A stretch of 64,000 bases of DNA, from assembly GCF_000188155.2 (NCBI RefSeq), contig NZ_KE124774.1:2610356-2674355 (forward strand), written 5' to 3'. Below the pieces are notes generated by a model. The model ran no database searches. It had not been told where the DNA came from and was given only the letters and a program-made list of their open reading frames with translations. Each line of letters opens with the position of its first letter. Position 1 is the stretch's first letter. Below are positions 53,379 through 61,421 of the stretch, one piece after another. Origin of the DNA: Methylocystis sp. ATCC 49242 (GTDB taxonomy: Bacteria; Pseudomonadota; Alphaproteobacteria; Rhizobiales; Beijerinckiaceae). Both the position numbers and the translations under genes were made by a program.

Positions 53379-53691
53379 GGGTTCAGAGCAGCGAAGCGCC
53401 GCTCCTGAACCCTTGCCCGTCGGCGAGACCGGGGTAGTAAGGTGCCAGACAACTCTTTGGCACCGTGGAATAAATGGAGGGGACCCGCTTGCGGGGAGCG
53501 GGCCGTTTATGCCGCGAAAGGCCAAAGAGTTTTCTTGCGCTGCGCGAGGGCAGCGCCCTTAGCAATCTCCACCGCTACAAGTAGATGACACGCGGCGGCA
53601 GCCGCGTCGGCCCGGAGGCGAACGCGCTTCGACATTGCGCCGGTGAACCGGAGGGCCACCAGTGACAAAGACCCGGCGCTTTAGCGCCGGG
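53379..53691. repeat. Hairpin-rich non-coding region upstream of ardA
   Basis: At least seven inverted repeats lie in 313 bp: GGGTTCAG/CTGAACCC (53379-53412, with an inner stem), GGTGCCA/TGGCACC (53441-53464), CCCGC/GCGGG (53484-53495), GCGCTGC/GCAGCGC (53537-53556), ACGCGGC/GCCGCGT (53590-53607), CCGG/CCGG (about 53640-53651) and CCCGGCGCT/AGCGCCGGG (53672-53691). No gene is present. Single-strand promoters, an origin, or a structured leader are possible. Confidence 0.65.
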
Positions 53692-53832
53692 CCACGACCG
53701 AGAGCGATGAGCGCTACGTTTAGGCTATAGCCATCTGCGGCGCGCTGTAACATTTCCGATGGCATATCCCATGCGGAAACATAGCGAGAACATAGTTGTT
53801 CAGAATGCCCCCGAAACGCCATATGATGCGGC

Positions 53833-55167
53833 ATGTCGAAGAGAATCACCGATAGCCAGGTTTTGGGCGAGTTGGGCGAGACAGCGATCAAAAAGATCGT
53901 TCTCGAAACCGGCTTTCTTTATGAACAGCGTGGGCGCCTCGAAGCGGGCACGGACGGCATCATCGAACTGCGCGATCCAAAGAGCGGTGCTCCGCTCGGC
54001 AAGCTGCTGGGTGTTCAGGTCAAATCCACCGACAGCGGCCAATACGTCCGCGAGAGCGACAACGGATTTGAATATCTCCTCAAGCCAAAAGATTTGAAAT
54101 ACTGGCGCACCTCAAACATCCCCGTCATCATAGTTCTTTGGCGGAAGTCCGATGAAACGGCGTATTGGAAGGACGTTAGCGATTGCGTCACGGGCGAGGA
54201 ACGCCGCCTGAAGTTCGATAAAAGGGCCGACGCATTCGATCCGCGCTGCGCTGATCGCATTGGCGCGCTCACTATTGATCGTCGCACGCCGGGTGTTTTC
54301 CTGCCACCGCTCAATCAGGGCGAGGACGCCATAATCAACCTGCTGCGCGTCAAGTTGCCGGATGAAATCTTCATCTCAACGTCGCCGTTCGGCAGCGGGC
54401 GCGACGCCGTGCCCGAACTGGTCAAGCAGGGCAACATCCGGTTCGACTGGATAATCCGCAAGCGGCGCTTCGTCTCTTTCTTCGACCCCAGGGAGTACGG
54501 CACCCGCGCGATTGTCGATCTCGATCAGGTCGAGGCCGTTGATACCAAGCTCATCGCATTCAACGACGAACGTGACGACATCAACGACACGATGGATTTG
54601 TTGCGGCGCACCGTCGAGCGGCAGACGACGACACAGCTTTCCTTTCTCCGCAAAGACAGGCTGTTCCACTTCAAGGCGGTCGGCATCGGCAAGTCGCGCA
54701 GCTACCGCTACATGTCCAATGTCAATGAAACCTCCGCCAAGGTCGTGAGCGCCTATGCGAGCAAGAAGAAGGAGGGCCGTGGCTACGTTCGGCATCACGC
54801 GGCACGGCTGCGGTTCGAACGTCTTGCCGATGAATGGTTCGTGGTCATCGACCCGGATTTTTATTTCACCACGGACGGTTTTCAGCCGCACCGTTATCCA
54901 GAGGCGCTTTTGGCAGGCAAGAAGCGCCTGGAGCGCAATGCTGCGGTGCGCGGCCAGGTGATGATGTGGCAGCACCTGCTGGTCGAGAGCGGCAAACACG
55001 AGGTTGGCCTGTTCGATGCCGACAAACCTGCGCCATTGCTGCAATTCGAGCGCCTCCCGGTGATTCAGTTGTCTCAGGCGGTGCCGGAGTCCTCATGGAA
55101 TCGGACCGATCCGCGCGCCAAGGAGATGGAAGCGCAGGACCTCTTTGAGGAAGGGGGCATCGGATGA
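53833..55167 (+). CDS. DREN-APAZ effector of a SPARDA-type short Argonaute system
   Basis: 444 residues. The N-terminal 150 are a DUF4365 domain, a PD-(D/E)XK nuclease fold: E/GTDGIIELRD gives D41 and GVQVKS gives Q62 and K64. The rest (about 170-444) fits an APAZ domain, which pairs with short Argonautes (FDWIIRKRRFVSFFDPREYGTRAIVDLDQ). The pAgo gene overlaps its stop by 4 bp. In SPARDA systems guide-directed target binding turns the DREN nuclease into an indiscriminate DNase/RNase, killing or arresting the invaded cell. The family assignment is from fold, order and partner, not from a search. Confidence 0.82.
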   Translation: MSKRITDSQVLGELGETAIKKIVLETGFLYEQRGRLEAGTDGIIELRDPKSGAPLGKLLGVQVKSTDSGQYVRESDNGFEYLLKPKDLKYWRTSNIPVIIVLWRKSDETAYWKDVSDCVTGEERRLKFDKRADAFDPRCADRIGALTIDRRTPGVFLPPLNQGEDAIINLLRVKLPDEIFISTSPFGSGRDAVPELVKQGNIRFDWIIRKRRFVSFFDPREYGTRAIVDLDQVEAVDTKLIAFNDERDDINDTMDLLRRTVERQTTTQLSFLRKDRLFHFKAVGIGKSRSYRYMSNVNETSAKVVSAYASKKKEGRGYVRHHAARLRFERLADEWFVVIDPDFYFTTDGFQPHRYPEALLAGKKRLERNAAVRGQVMMWQHLLVESGKHEVGLFDADKPAPLLQFERLPVIQLSQAVPESSWNRTDPRAKEMEAQDLFEEGGIG

Positions 55168-56612
55168 TTTTCAAGGCGCATGTCTTTGACGAACCGATGC
55201 TTGAATTCGGCGACGGCGGACAGCATTGCGATCCCCGTCAGGGCTTGCGCGAGCATGGGCCGCTGCAGCCGCGTTCGGGCGACGTTATCCGCGTCGGCGT
55301 CATCGGCACCGACGACACTGTTGCGGGGTTCACGGAATTCCTCGGTGAAACCGGACGCGGCATCGAAAGCGGAAACAAGCAGCTTATCAACCTCAACCCG
55401 GATTTTCCGGGTCTGGGTAATCAGAACCCGTTCCGCTGCAAATTCGAAGTGCCTGACGGGGCTACAGCCACTATTTCCCGGCGTCAGGTCAATGAAATCA
55501 CAGGCATAGGCCGTCACGACGAAGCGGTCCGCCACGCCGTCGAATTGATCACGTCGCAGCTTTCGGCTCTGGTCGAAGGCAGCGCGAAGCCCGATGTCAT
55601 CGTTCTGGCCCTGCCCATTCCGCTCATCGAAAAGCTCGTCAACGCCAAGAGCGAAGAGGAAGACAGCGACGACGACGATGACGGCGGCGACATGCTCAAT
55701 TTCCGCGATCTTCTCAAGGCGAAGACGCTTCATCTGCCCGTCCCGACACAGATCGTCTGGCCGGATACGTGGGACGATGCCGCGAAAATCCCGCGCAAGG
55801 TCAAGCGCGACAGCAACCGCCAAACTCAGGTAAAGGCGACGCGCGCGTGGAATCTTCTCAACGCGCTCTTCTACAAGGCGGGCAAAGTGCCGTGGCGTTT
55901 GCTGCCCGATCAGGCGGAATACCGCACAAGTTTTCTGGGTATCGGGTTTTATCGTGACCTCGACGGTCAACAACTCTGGACCAGCACCGCCCAGATGTTC
56001 GATGAGCGTGGTCGCGGTCTCATTCTGCGCGGGGCGCGTGCGCAGACGGAGACACGGGGGCGTCATCCATATCTGACCGCCAAAGATGCGGAAGACCTCG
56101 TGGTGCAGTCCATCGCGGCGTACAAAGCGCATCACCGCCATGTGCCTGCGCGGCTGGTGGTCCTGAAGACCTCACGCTTCCGTCCTGAAGAGGCAGAGGG
56201 CATCGACGCCGCCCTTGGGAAGTCCGGCATCGAGATGTCTGACCTCGTATGGGTGCAGGAGAGTTCCCCAATCGCCATCTTCCGGGACGGCAATTATCCC
56301 GTTCTGCGCGGGACATTCGTCGATCTGGGCGGCAAAGGCCTGCTGTACACGCGCGGTAGCGTACCGTTCTACGGGACATTCCCCGGCCTGCGCGTACCGC
56401 GCCCTTTGCTCCTTGTGCCCCATGGGAATTCGGACAGCAAAATCCTTACGCTGGCGAAGGACGTGCTCGCGCTGACGAAGGTGAACTGGAATACGACGCA
56501 GTTCGATCAGAAGCTTCCGGCTCCCATCAAGGCAGCGCGGGAGGTCGGGCGCATTCTCAAGCACGTCGAGTTCGGGACAGCGGTTTCGTCGGACTTCCGC
56601 CGCTACACTTAG
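55164..56612 (+). CDS. Short prokaryotic Argonaute (MID-PIWI)
   Basis: 482 residues, the normal size for short pAgos lacking N and PAZ domains. The MID domain covers about 45-230, PIWI about 240-482, ending with LTKVNWNTTQFDQKLPAPIKAAREVGRILKH, a hallmark of PIWI C-termini. The catalytic tetrad is lost: GIGFYRD has G261 where active enzymes have Asp, and VVLKTSRF has T336/S337 in place of the HRDG aspartate. It should bind guide and target without cutting. An acidic insert (EEEDSDDDDDGGD) lies at about 164-178. Overlaps the DREN-APAZ gene by 4 bp. Confidence 0.88.
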   Translation: MIFKAHVFDEPMLEFGDGGQHCDPRQGLREHGPLQPRSGDVIRVGVIGTDDTVAGFTEFLGETGRGIESGNKQLINLNPDFPGLGNQNPFRCKFEVPDGATATISRRQVNEITGIGRHDEAVRHAVELITSQLSALVEGSAKPDVIVLALPIPLIEKLVNAKSEEEDSDDDDDGGDMLNFRDLLKAKTLHLPVPTQIVWPDTWDDAAKIPRKVKRDSNRQTQVKATRAWNLLNALFYKAGKVPWRLLPDQAEYRTSFLGIGFYRDLDGQQLWTSTAQMFDERGRGLILRGARAQTETRGRHPYLTAKDAEDLVVQSIAAYKAHHRHVPARLVVLKTSRFRPEEAEGIDAALGKSGIEMSDLVWVQESSPIAIFRDGNYPVLRGTFVDLGGKGLLYTRGSVPFYGTFPGLRVPRPLLLVPHGNSDSKILTLAKDVLALTKVNWNTTQFDQKLPAPIKAAREVGRILKHVEFGTAVSSDFRRYT

Positions 56613-56652
56613 TATTACTCATTCTTTGGTCTCTATAAGAAGCGATGGCTTC

Positions 56653-59271
56653 TTAATTCAGCGCAGGCTTAACCGCATTCTTTTGGCGGTCACGGATAGA
56701 CTGAATCCAATCTTCCAGCGCCTTGACCTCGTTAAGCAGGTCATCAAGCGATACCGCTTCGGGATTCAACGCCTGCGCCGCCGAATGAAGATCTTCGGAC
56801 AATCTTCCCTGGGCAGCCATCACGCGCTTCACGTCGTCCTCGGTGAGAATGCCGAGCTTGAACATCGAGGTCGGCTTGACCTTGTTGTCGAACCTTTCAA
56901 GCACGGGGCGGATATAGTCGGAGATCGCCTGCTCCCAGGCATCGCGCAATTGACCAATAGTGCCTTTACAGAAGATGGTGCGCTGCGTATCGGTCAGCTT
57001 GTCAAAGCCCGGTTTTGCCGCTTTGAGCGATGACCGCAGTGCGTTGCACATCTCAAGCCCGGATTTCGCCTTGTCCGGCAATTCGTTTTCAATGTAGCCG
57101 GGCTTGTCCTGTTGCCGCCGGACATTGCGAAATGCGATTGGCCGGTTTGCCTTTTCCGCTTCGCGGCGAAGTTCGTATAGGAACACGAGGTCGTGCGTGA
57201 ATACGATGACCTGCCGGTGCTCCGCTTCCTCCACCAACCGCGATGCAACCGCGCCCCTGTGGATGTGGTCGAGCGATGACATCGGATCATCGAAAACAAT
57301 GCCGGAATAGCGTTGTGCTGTGACCAGTTCAGCAAGGAACGCAGCAAGCGCAACGCAGCGGTGCTCGCCTTCACTGAATATCTCGCCGACCTTGGCGTTC
57401 GGGTTCTCCACCAACGCAACGCGAAAATACGACACGGCCTGCCGATCTTTCTCCTTACGTAGCTCAACCGGCATTCTGGACAGCTTGAGCTTTCCGATCT
57501 CGCGCGCAAACCGACCGCGTAGCGCGTCCGTCACCATGCGATCCGAGAGTTCCTTGTTCTTGTCGGTGATCGGTTTCTTGGCGGTCGCCTTGAGCGCGGT
57601 GTTGATCGACTCTATTTCCTTGAGGCGCGCGATGTGCGCCTTGATGTCTGGGAGCAGCGGCGCAAGGGCCGCGCGCTCCTTGAGTTCAAGGTATTCGGAT
57701 TTCAGTTTCTTGTAGTCGTCGCTCTGCGTATCGGCGGAAAGCTGCGCGGCGCGTGTTTTGAGATCGGCGGCAAGCGCCACAAGCGCTTGGAGCGGATCAG
57801 CGCCAAGCGGCTTGGGTTCGCCATGCGCTCTGACCATCGCCCGAAGCCGCCAGAGCACCACGACGAAGGCCCGGCGCACTTGCTGCGCAAGCGACGCATC
57901 GCCGATCTCGGTGGCGAGGAACTTTCTCGATTTCAGAATATCGCCAAGGCGGAACATCCGCCCTTTCAACTGCGTAAGTGCAGCGTCCAGATTCGCGCGC
58001 GCCGTCGCTTCGTCAGCCTTTGTCGAGCTTTTTACAAACGACTCGAATGTCTGCTGGCGCGCGATTGCATCCGCGCTGAGGGGTTGCTGGCAAAGCACGC
58101 AAAGCGTGTCCGGTTCGCTGGAAGGGAATGTCTTGCCGGGGTAGGCCACGGTGTCCGCGTAGGTGCGCGCGGCTTCCCATAGTTTTTGCCAGGCGGCTTG
58201 GCCCACCTCGGGCAGCGGCGATGCGCTGAATAGCTGCTGCGATGCAATCGACGCGGCTTCCACGGCATCGCCGTGGGTCTTTCGCAGCGTATTGATTTCC
58301 GCGAACGCTGTCGCGTTCGTAGCGTCAATAAGGGCTTGAAGGGTCGTCTGAATACGCTCCACTTCCGCGCGCTGATTATCAAGCCGCGCCACGGCGCGCT
58401 TGGGGTCTTGAGCGAAGTCGGTTTCCAACGTGGCAAGGCGAGCAGTTTCCTGATCGGTAAATGCGGCGAGCTTATCAAGCTGCGGAATGTTGGATTTCGC
58501 GCTCAACCCGAAGACGTAGCTGCCGGCAGCCGTTTCCCTGCTCAGAGAGGGGTTTGAAATCGCAAGCGGAACCTGACCTTTGAGCGTTGCGATCCTGCCA
58601 TCGAGTGCTGTTTTGATACGGTCAGAAGCGTCGGCCAGCGCCTCCAGCAACCGCATTGGCCGGGGGATATAGGCCACCTCATTGGTGCTTTCGACGTGGA
58701 TGCTTGCGCTGCGGGAATCGAAAATGCTAACCGATGGAAGGTCGCCGTGCGGTTCTCCGTCAGGCGTCCAATTGAATTGGTCGGTGTTCGCGCCGCGCGC
58801 AAAGCGTATCTCGGCAGACTGCGGCGTGTCGGTCTTGTCCTCCAAATCCCTGTGGATTGCGAACTTCTCATCCCGCGACCGACATGCGTGTTTCAGGACA
58901 CGGACATAGCCCGATTTTCCCGAACCGTTATCGCCGTAAATCACCGTCAGTCCGGCAGGTTCAAAGGATAGCTCCTGCTGGCTGGCAAGCGCGTTGATCG
59001 CGGTAGGATTCTTTATCGAAACAAGGGAGATCGGCTCTGCTGCGCTAGTTTCGGCCACGATGTGCGATTGCGAAATCGGCGTATGGGTGCGCGTGGGATC
59101 GAGGCAAAGCTCCGTAAGTTCTGCAATCGCCTGATCGTCGAGCGTTTCGCCTGTGACCAGCCGGCGAAGCGCATCTCTCTGCCAAGCAGGCCGTTTCTCC
59201 GCCCATGCCACAAGGTCCGCAAGAGCGGCCTTTTCGGTCAGAGGCGCGGATGGCGTGGCCGCGACGCTCAT
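56653..59271 (-). CDS. RloC/PrrC-like ABC ATPase, candidate anticodon nuclease
   Basis: 872 residues of the AAA_13 class. Walker A is GDNGSGKS (113-120). Long coiled coils carry a CVLC zinc hook (C391, C394). The ABC signature is FSEGEHRCVALAAFL and Walker B IVFDDPMSSLDH (D661, D662). The C-terminal 150 residues are helical, with R776, E780 and H829 arranged like the Arg-Glu-His triad of PrrC/RloC nucleases and an R-x5-H motif at 823-829 as in HEPN RNases. RloC couples DNA damage or failed restriction to tRNA cleavage. Its start overlaps the hsdM-S stop by 4 bp, as last gene of the restriction operon. Confidence 0.78.
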   Translation of the reverse strand: MSVAATPSAPLTEKAALADLVAWAEKRPAWQRDALRRLVTGETLDDQAIAELTELCLDPTRTHTPISQSHIVAETSAAEPISLVSIKNPTAINALASQQELSFEPAGLTVIYGDNGSGKSGYVRVLKHACRSRDEKFAIHRDLEDKTDTPQSAEIRFARGANTDQFNWTPDGEPHGDLPSVSIFDSRSASIHVESTNEVAYIPRPMRLLEALADASDRIKTALDGRIATLKGQVPLAISNPSLSRETAAGSYVFGLSAKSNIPQLDKLAAFTDQETARLATLETDFAQDPKRAVARLDNQRAEVERIQTTLQALIDATNATAFAEINTLRKTHGDAVEAASIASQQLFSASPLPEVGQAAWQKLWEAARTYADTVAYPGKTFPSSEPDTLCVLCQQPLSADAIARQQTFESFVKSSTKADEATARANLDAALTQLKGRMFRLGDILKSRKFLATEIGDASLAQQVRRAFVVVLWRLRAMVRAHGEPKPLGADPLQALVALAADLKTRAAQLSADTQSDDYKKLKSEYLELKERAALAPLLPDIKAHIARLKEIESINTALKATAKKPITDKNKELSDRMVTDALRGRFAREIGKLKLSRMPVELRKEKDRQAVSYFRVALVENPNAKVGEIFSEGEHRCVALAAFLAELVTAQRYSGIVFDDPMSSLDHIHRGAVASRLVEEAEHRQVIVFTHDLVFLYELRREAEKANRPIAFRNVRRQQDKPGYIENELPDKAKSGLEMCNALRSSLKAAKPGFDKLTDTQRTIFCKGTIGQLRDAWEQAISDYIRPVLERFDNKVKPTSMFKLGILTEDDVKRVMAAQGRLSEDLHSAAQALNPEAVSLDDLLNEVKALEDWIQSIRDRQKNAVKPALN

Positions 59272-61421
59272 GCCGCCCGGCTCCCCGGTGAAGTGTTTGA
59301 AGGCTTGCCGCTTTCAAGGAGAAAGCCGGAGCGCGTGGCCGCGTTAAGACAATCTGTCGCCGACGAAGCGGCGGCATTGAGCATCTTCTTCAGGCCCTCA
59401 AGCCTGTTACAGGCATTTACAAACCGCTGCTGAGTCTCAATGTCTTTTGGCACGGGTATTTTAATCTTAGATAGCTGTTCGAAATATAATCTGAACCGTA
59501 CCGACCCCTTGGTTTTCAGGTTGATTTCGTGACGACCCGCCTCACTTCTCAAATAGTGATATACGTATTCAGGCAACAGGTCTGGTCCACAGTAGAAGAC
59601 GACGTAGTCAGGGCTCGTGATACCTTGCTGCGTATCGTCACGAACGACGCCGATAGACCCGATATTGATACGCATGGGGTTGTAGGCAAGGTAATGCGTC
59701 CGTAGCACCTTGTATCGTTCAGGCGATTTGCCGATAGCCGTCTTCGGATTGGTAATCCCTTCTTCGGCAGAGACGCCCAGGAGTTGCAGTTCGGGTGAAT
59801 AGTCCTCACCGATCCGCTCGTCCGATTCATACGTGTGGCTACCAAGCAATTCCCACGGCGATTGCCTTATCAATTCCGTGACCTGCGCCAGTTCGGCTTT
59901 AATGGCATCGGCCTCGTCGGCATACGAGCGCATTTGCGCAGAGAGGGTTTCAAGGTCTCCCCGGTCAGCCAAAGAATTGAGTTTTCGGCGAGGGTTCTTG
60001 ATGTCGAGATTGAGATTTTCGTCGAGGTCATCCCGCCGAACAAGCCAAGAGGTATCTGTTTCCTGCCTCGACGCTATGAGCTTCTTGAGCGGCTCCATCC
60101 ATTCGTAAAGCAAGGGCTTGGTCTTGCTGAGCGAGTAGCCGAGCGGAAGGGACGGCTCGCAATAGAGGATTGATTGCGTTGGTTCGCCGCGCTCAAAAAA
60201 TATGACGTTCGATTGTATGTCAGTGTACGGGGCAAAAACATTGTGAGGCAGGCGCACTATCGCAGTGATATTGAAATCGCCAAGCAGCGTTTCGCGGATG
60301 CGCTTGGCAACACCTGGGGATGAAAGGCTGCCATGCGGCACGACGACGGCCGCGCGCGCCGGGCGACCGGCGAGAGTCGGCTGGCGCTTGAGCTTGCGCA
60401 TGATGAGTTGCAGGAACAAAAGCGCCGTTTCCGCCGTCTGGCGGTCTTCCGGGAAATTGCCCTGGATACCCTTCTCCTCCTCCCCGCCGAAGGGCGGATT
60501 GGTGAGGATCACATCGACGCGCTCTTTCTCGCCGATCTCGGAGAGCTTGAAACGAAGCGCGTTGCCGGGGTCGATCTGTGGCGCGTCCAGCCCGTGCAGC
60601 AGCAGGTTCATCTGGCAGAGCAGATAAGGCAGGGATTTGGGTTCGCAGCCGGAGATGGTGTCGTTTTGCAGACGCTTGCGGTCGGCGACGGTCTTCACCT
60701 GTTTTTCAAGGTGGTTATACGCCTCCACCAGAAAGCCGCCCGTGCCGCTGGCCGGGTCGAGGACGGTTTCGCCAAGGCGCGGGTCGGTGACTTCCACCAT
60801 GAAGCGGACGACGGCGCGCGGCGTATAGAACTCGCCGGAATCGCCCGCCGCGTCGCGCATTTCGCGGAGCATGGATTCATAGAGTGCGCCAAGGGTGTGA
60901 AGTTCGTCCGACGACGTGAAATGAATCCCGCCGACCTTGTTAACGATGTCGCGAAGCAGATAGCCGCTCTTCATGCGGTTATCGACGCCCTTGAACACGG
61001 TGGCTATCACGTCGCGTCGGTTGTCGCCATTGGAGCTTGAGAGCGAGCGCAGATAAGCGAACAGGCCAGGGCCTTTCTGGCCGTCGGCACGCACAGCCTC
61101 TTCGGCATTGATGAATGAAAGTAGTTCATCACCCGTAATCCCCTGCGGATCGGCAGCCCAATCGCGCCAGCGATACGGGGCCTCGATGGCGGCCTTGAAC
61201 TTCTTGCCGGACAGCGCGGCTTCCTCCTCGCGCTGCTGCTCAAGGTCGTCGAGGAATTTGAGGAACATGATCCATGTCAGCAGCGGCAAACGGTCGAGGT
61301 CGCCGTTCAGCCCCTTGTCCTTGCGCATGATTTTGCGCGCGGAGTTCAGCAGACTCCCAAGCATCTGGGAGGTCGTCATCGGTGCGGCGTCTGCGCCGTT
61401 CTTTTTCTTAGTTCGTGCCAT
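59268..61421 (-). CDS. Type I restriction-modification HsdM-HsdS fusion
   Basis: 717 residues. Residues 1-480 are an N6-adenine methyltransferase: motif I LDPASGTGGFLVEAY (221-235) and motif IV LTNPPFGG near 310. A coiled coil leads into a single target recognition domain at about 530-690 (LGSHTYESDERIGEDYSPELQLLGVSAEEGI; LSKIKIPVPKDIETQQRFVNACNRL). Normal HsdS has two recognition domains, so this enzyme probably dimerises to read a two-part or palindromic site. It overlaps hsdR by 14 bp and the ATPase gene by 4 bp. Confidence 0.88.
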   Translation of the reverse strand: MARTKKKNGADAAPMTTSQMLGSLLNSARKIMRKDKGLNGDLDRLPLLTWIMFLKFLDDLEQQREEEAALSGKKFKAAIEAPYRWRDWAADPQGITGDELLSFINAEEAVRADGQKGPGLFAYLRSLSSSNGDNRRDVIATVFKGVDNRMKSGYLLRDIVNKVGGIHFTSSDELHTLGALYESMLREMRDAAGDSGEFYTPRAVVRFMVEVTDPRLGETVLDPASGTGGFLVEAYNHLEKQVKTVADRKRLQNDTISGCEPKSLPYLLCQMNLLLHGLDAPQIDPGNALRFKLSEIGEKERVDVILTNPPFGGEEEKGIQGNFPEDRQTAETALLFLQLIMRKLKRQPTLAGRPARAAVVVPHGSLSSPGVAKRIRETLLGDFNITAIVRLPHNVFAPYTDIQSNVIFFERGEPTQSILYCEPSLPLGYSLSKTKPLLYEWMEPLKKLIASRQETDTSWLVRRDDLDENLNLDIKNPRRKLNSLADRGDLETLSAQMRSYADEADAIKAELAQVTELIRQSPWELLGSHTYESDERIGEDYSPELQLLGVSAEEGITNPKTAIGKSPERYKVLRTHYLAYNPMRINIGSIGVVRDDTQQGITSPDYVVFYCGPDLLPEYVYHYLRSEAGRHEINLKTKGSVRFRLYFEQLSKIKIPVPKDIETQQRFVNACNRLEGLKKMLNAAASSATDCLNAATRSGFLLESGKPSNTSPGSRAA

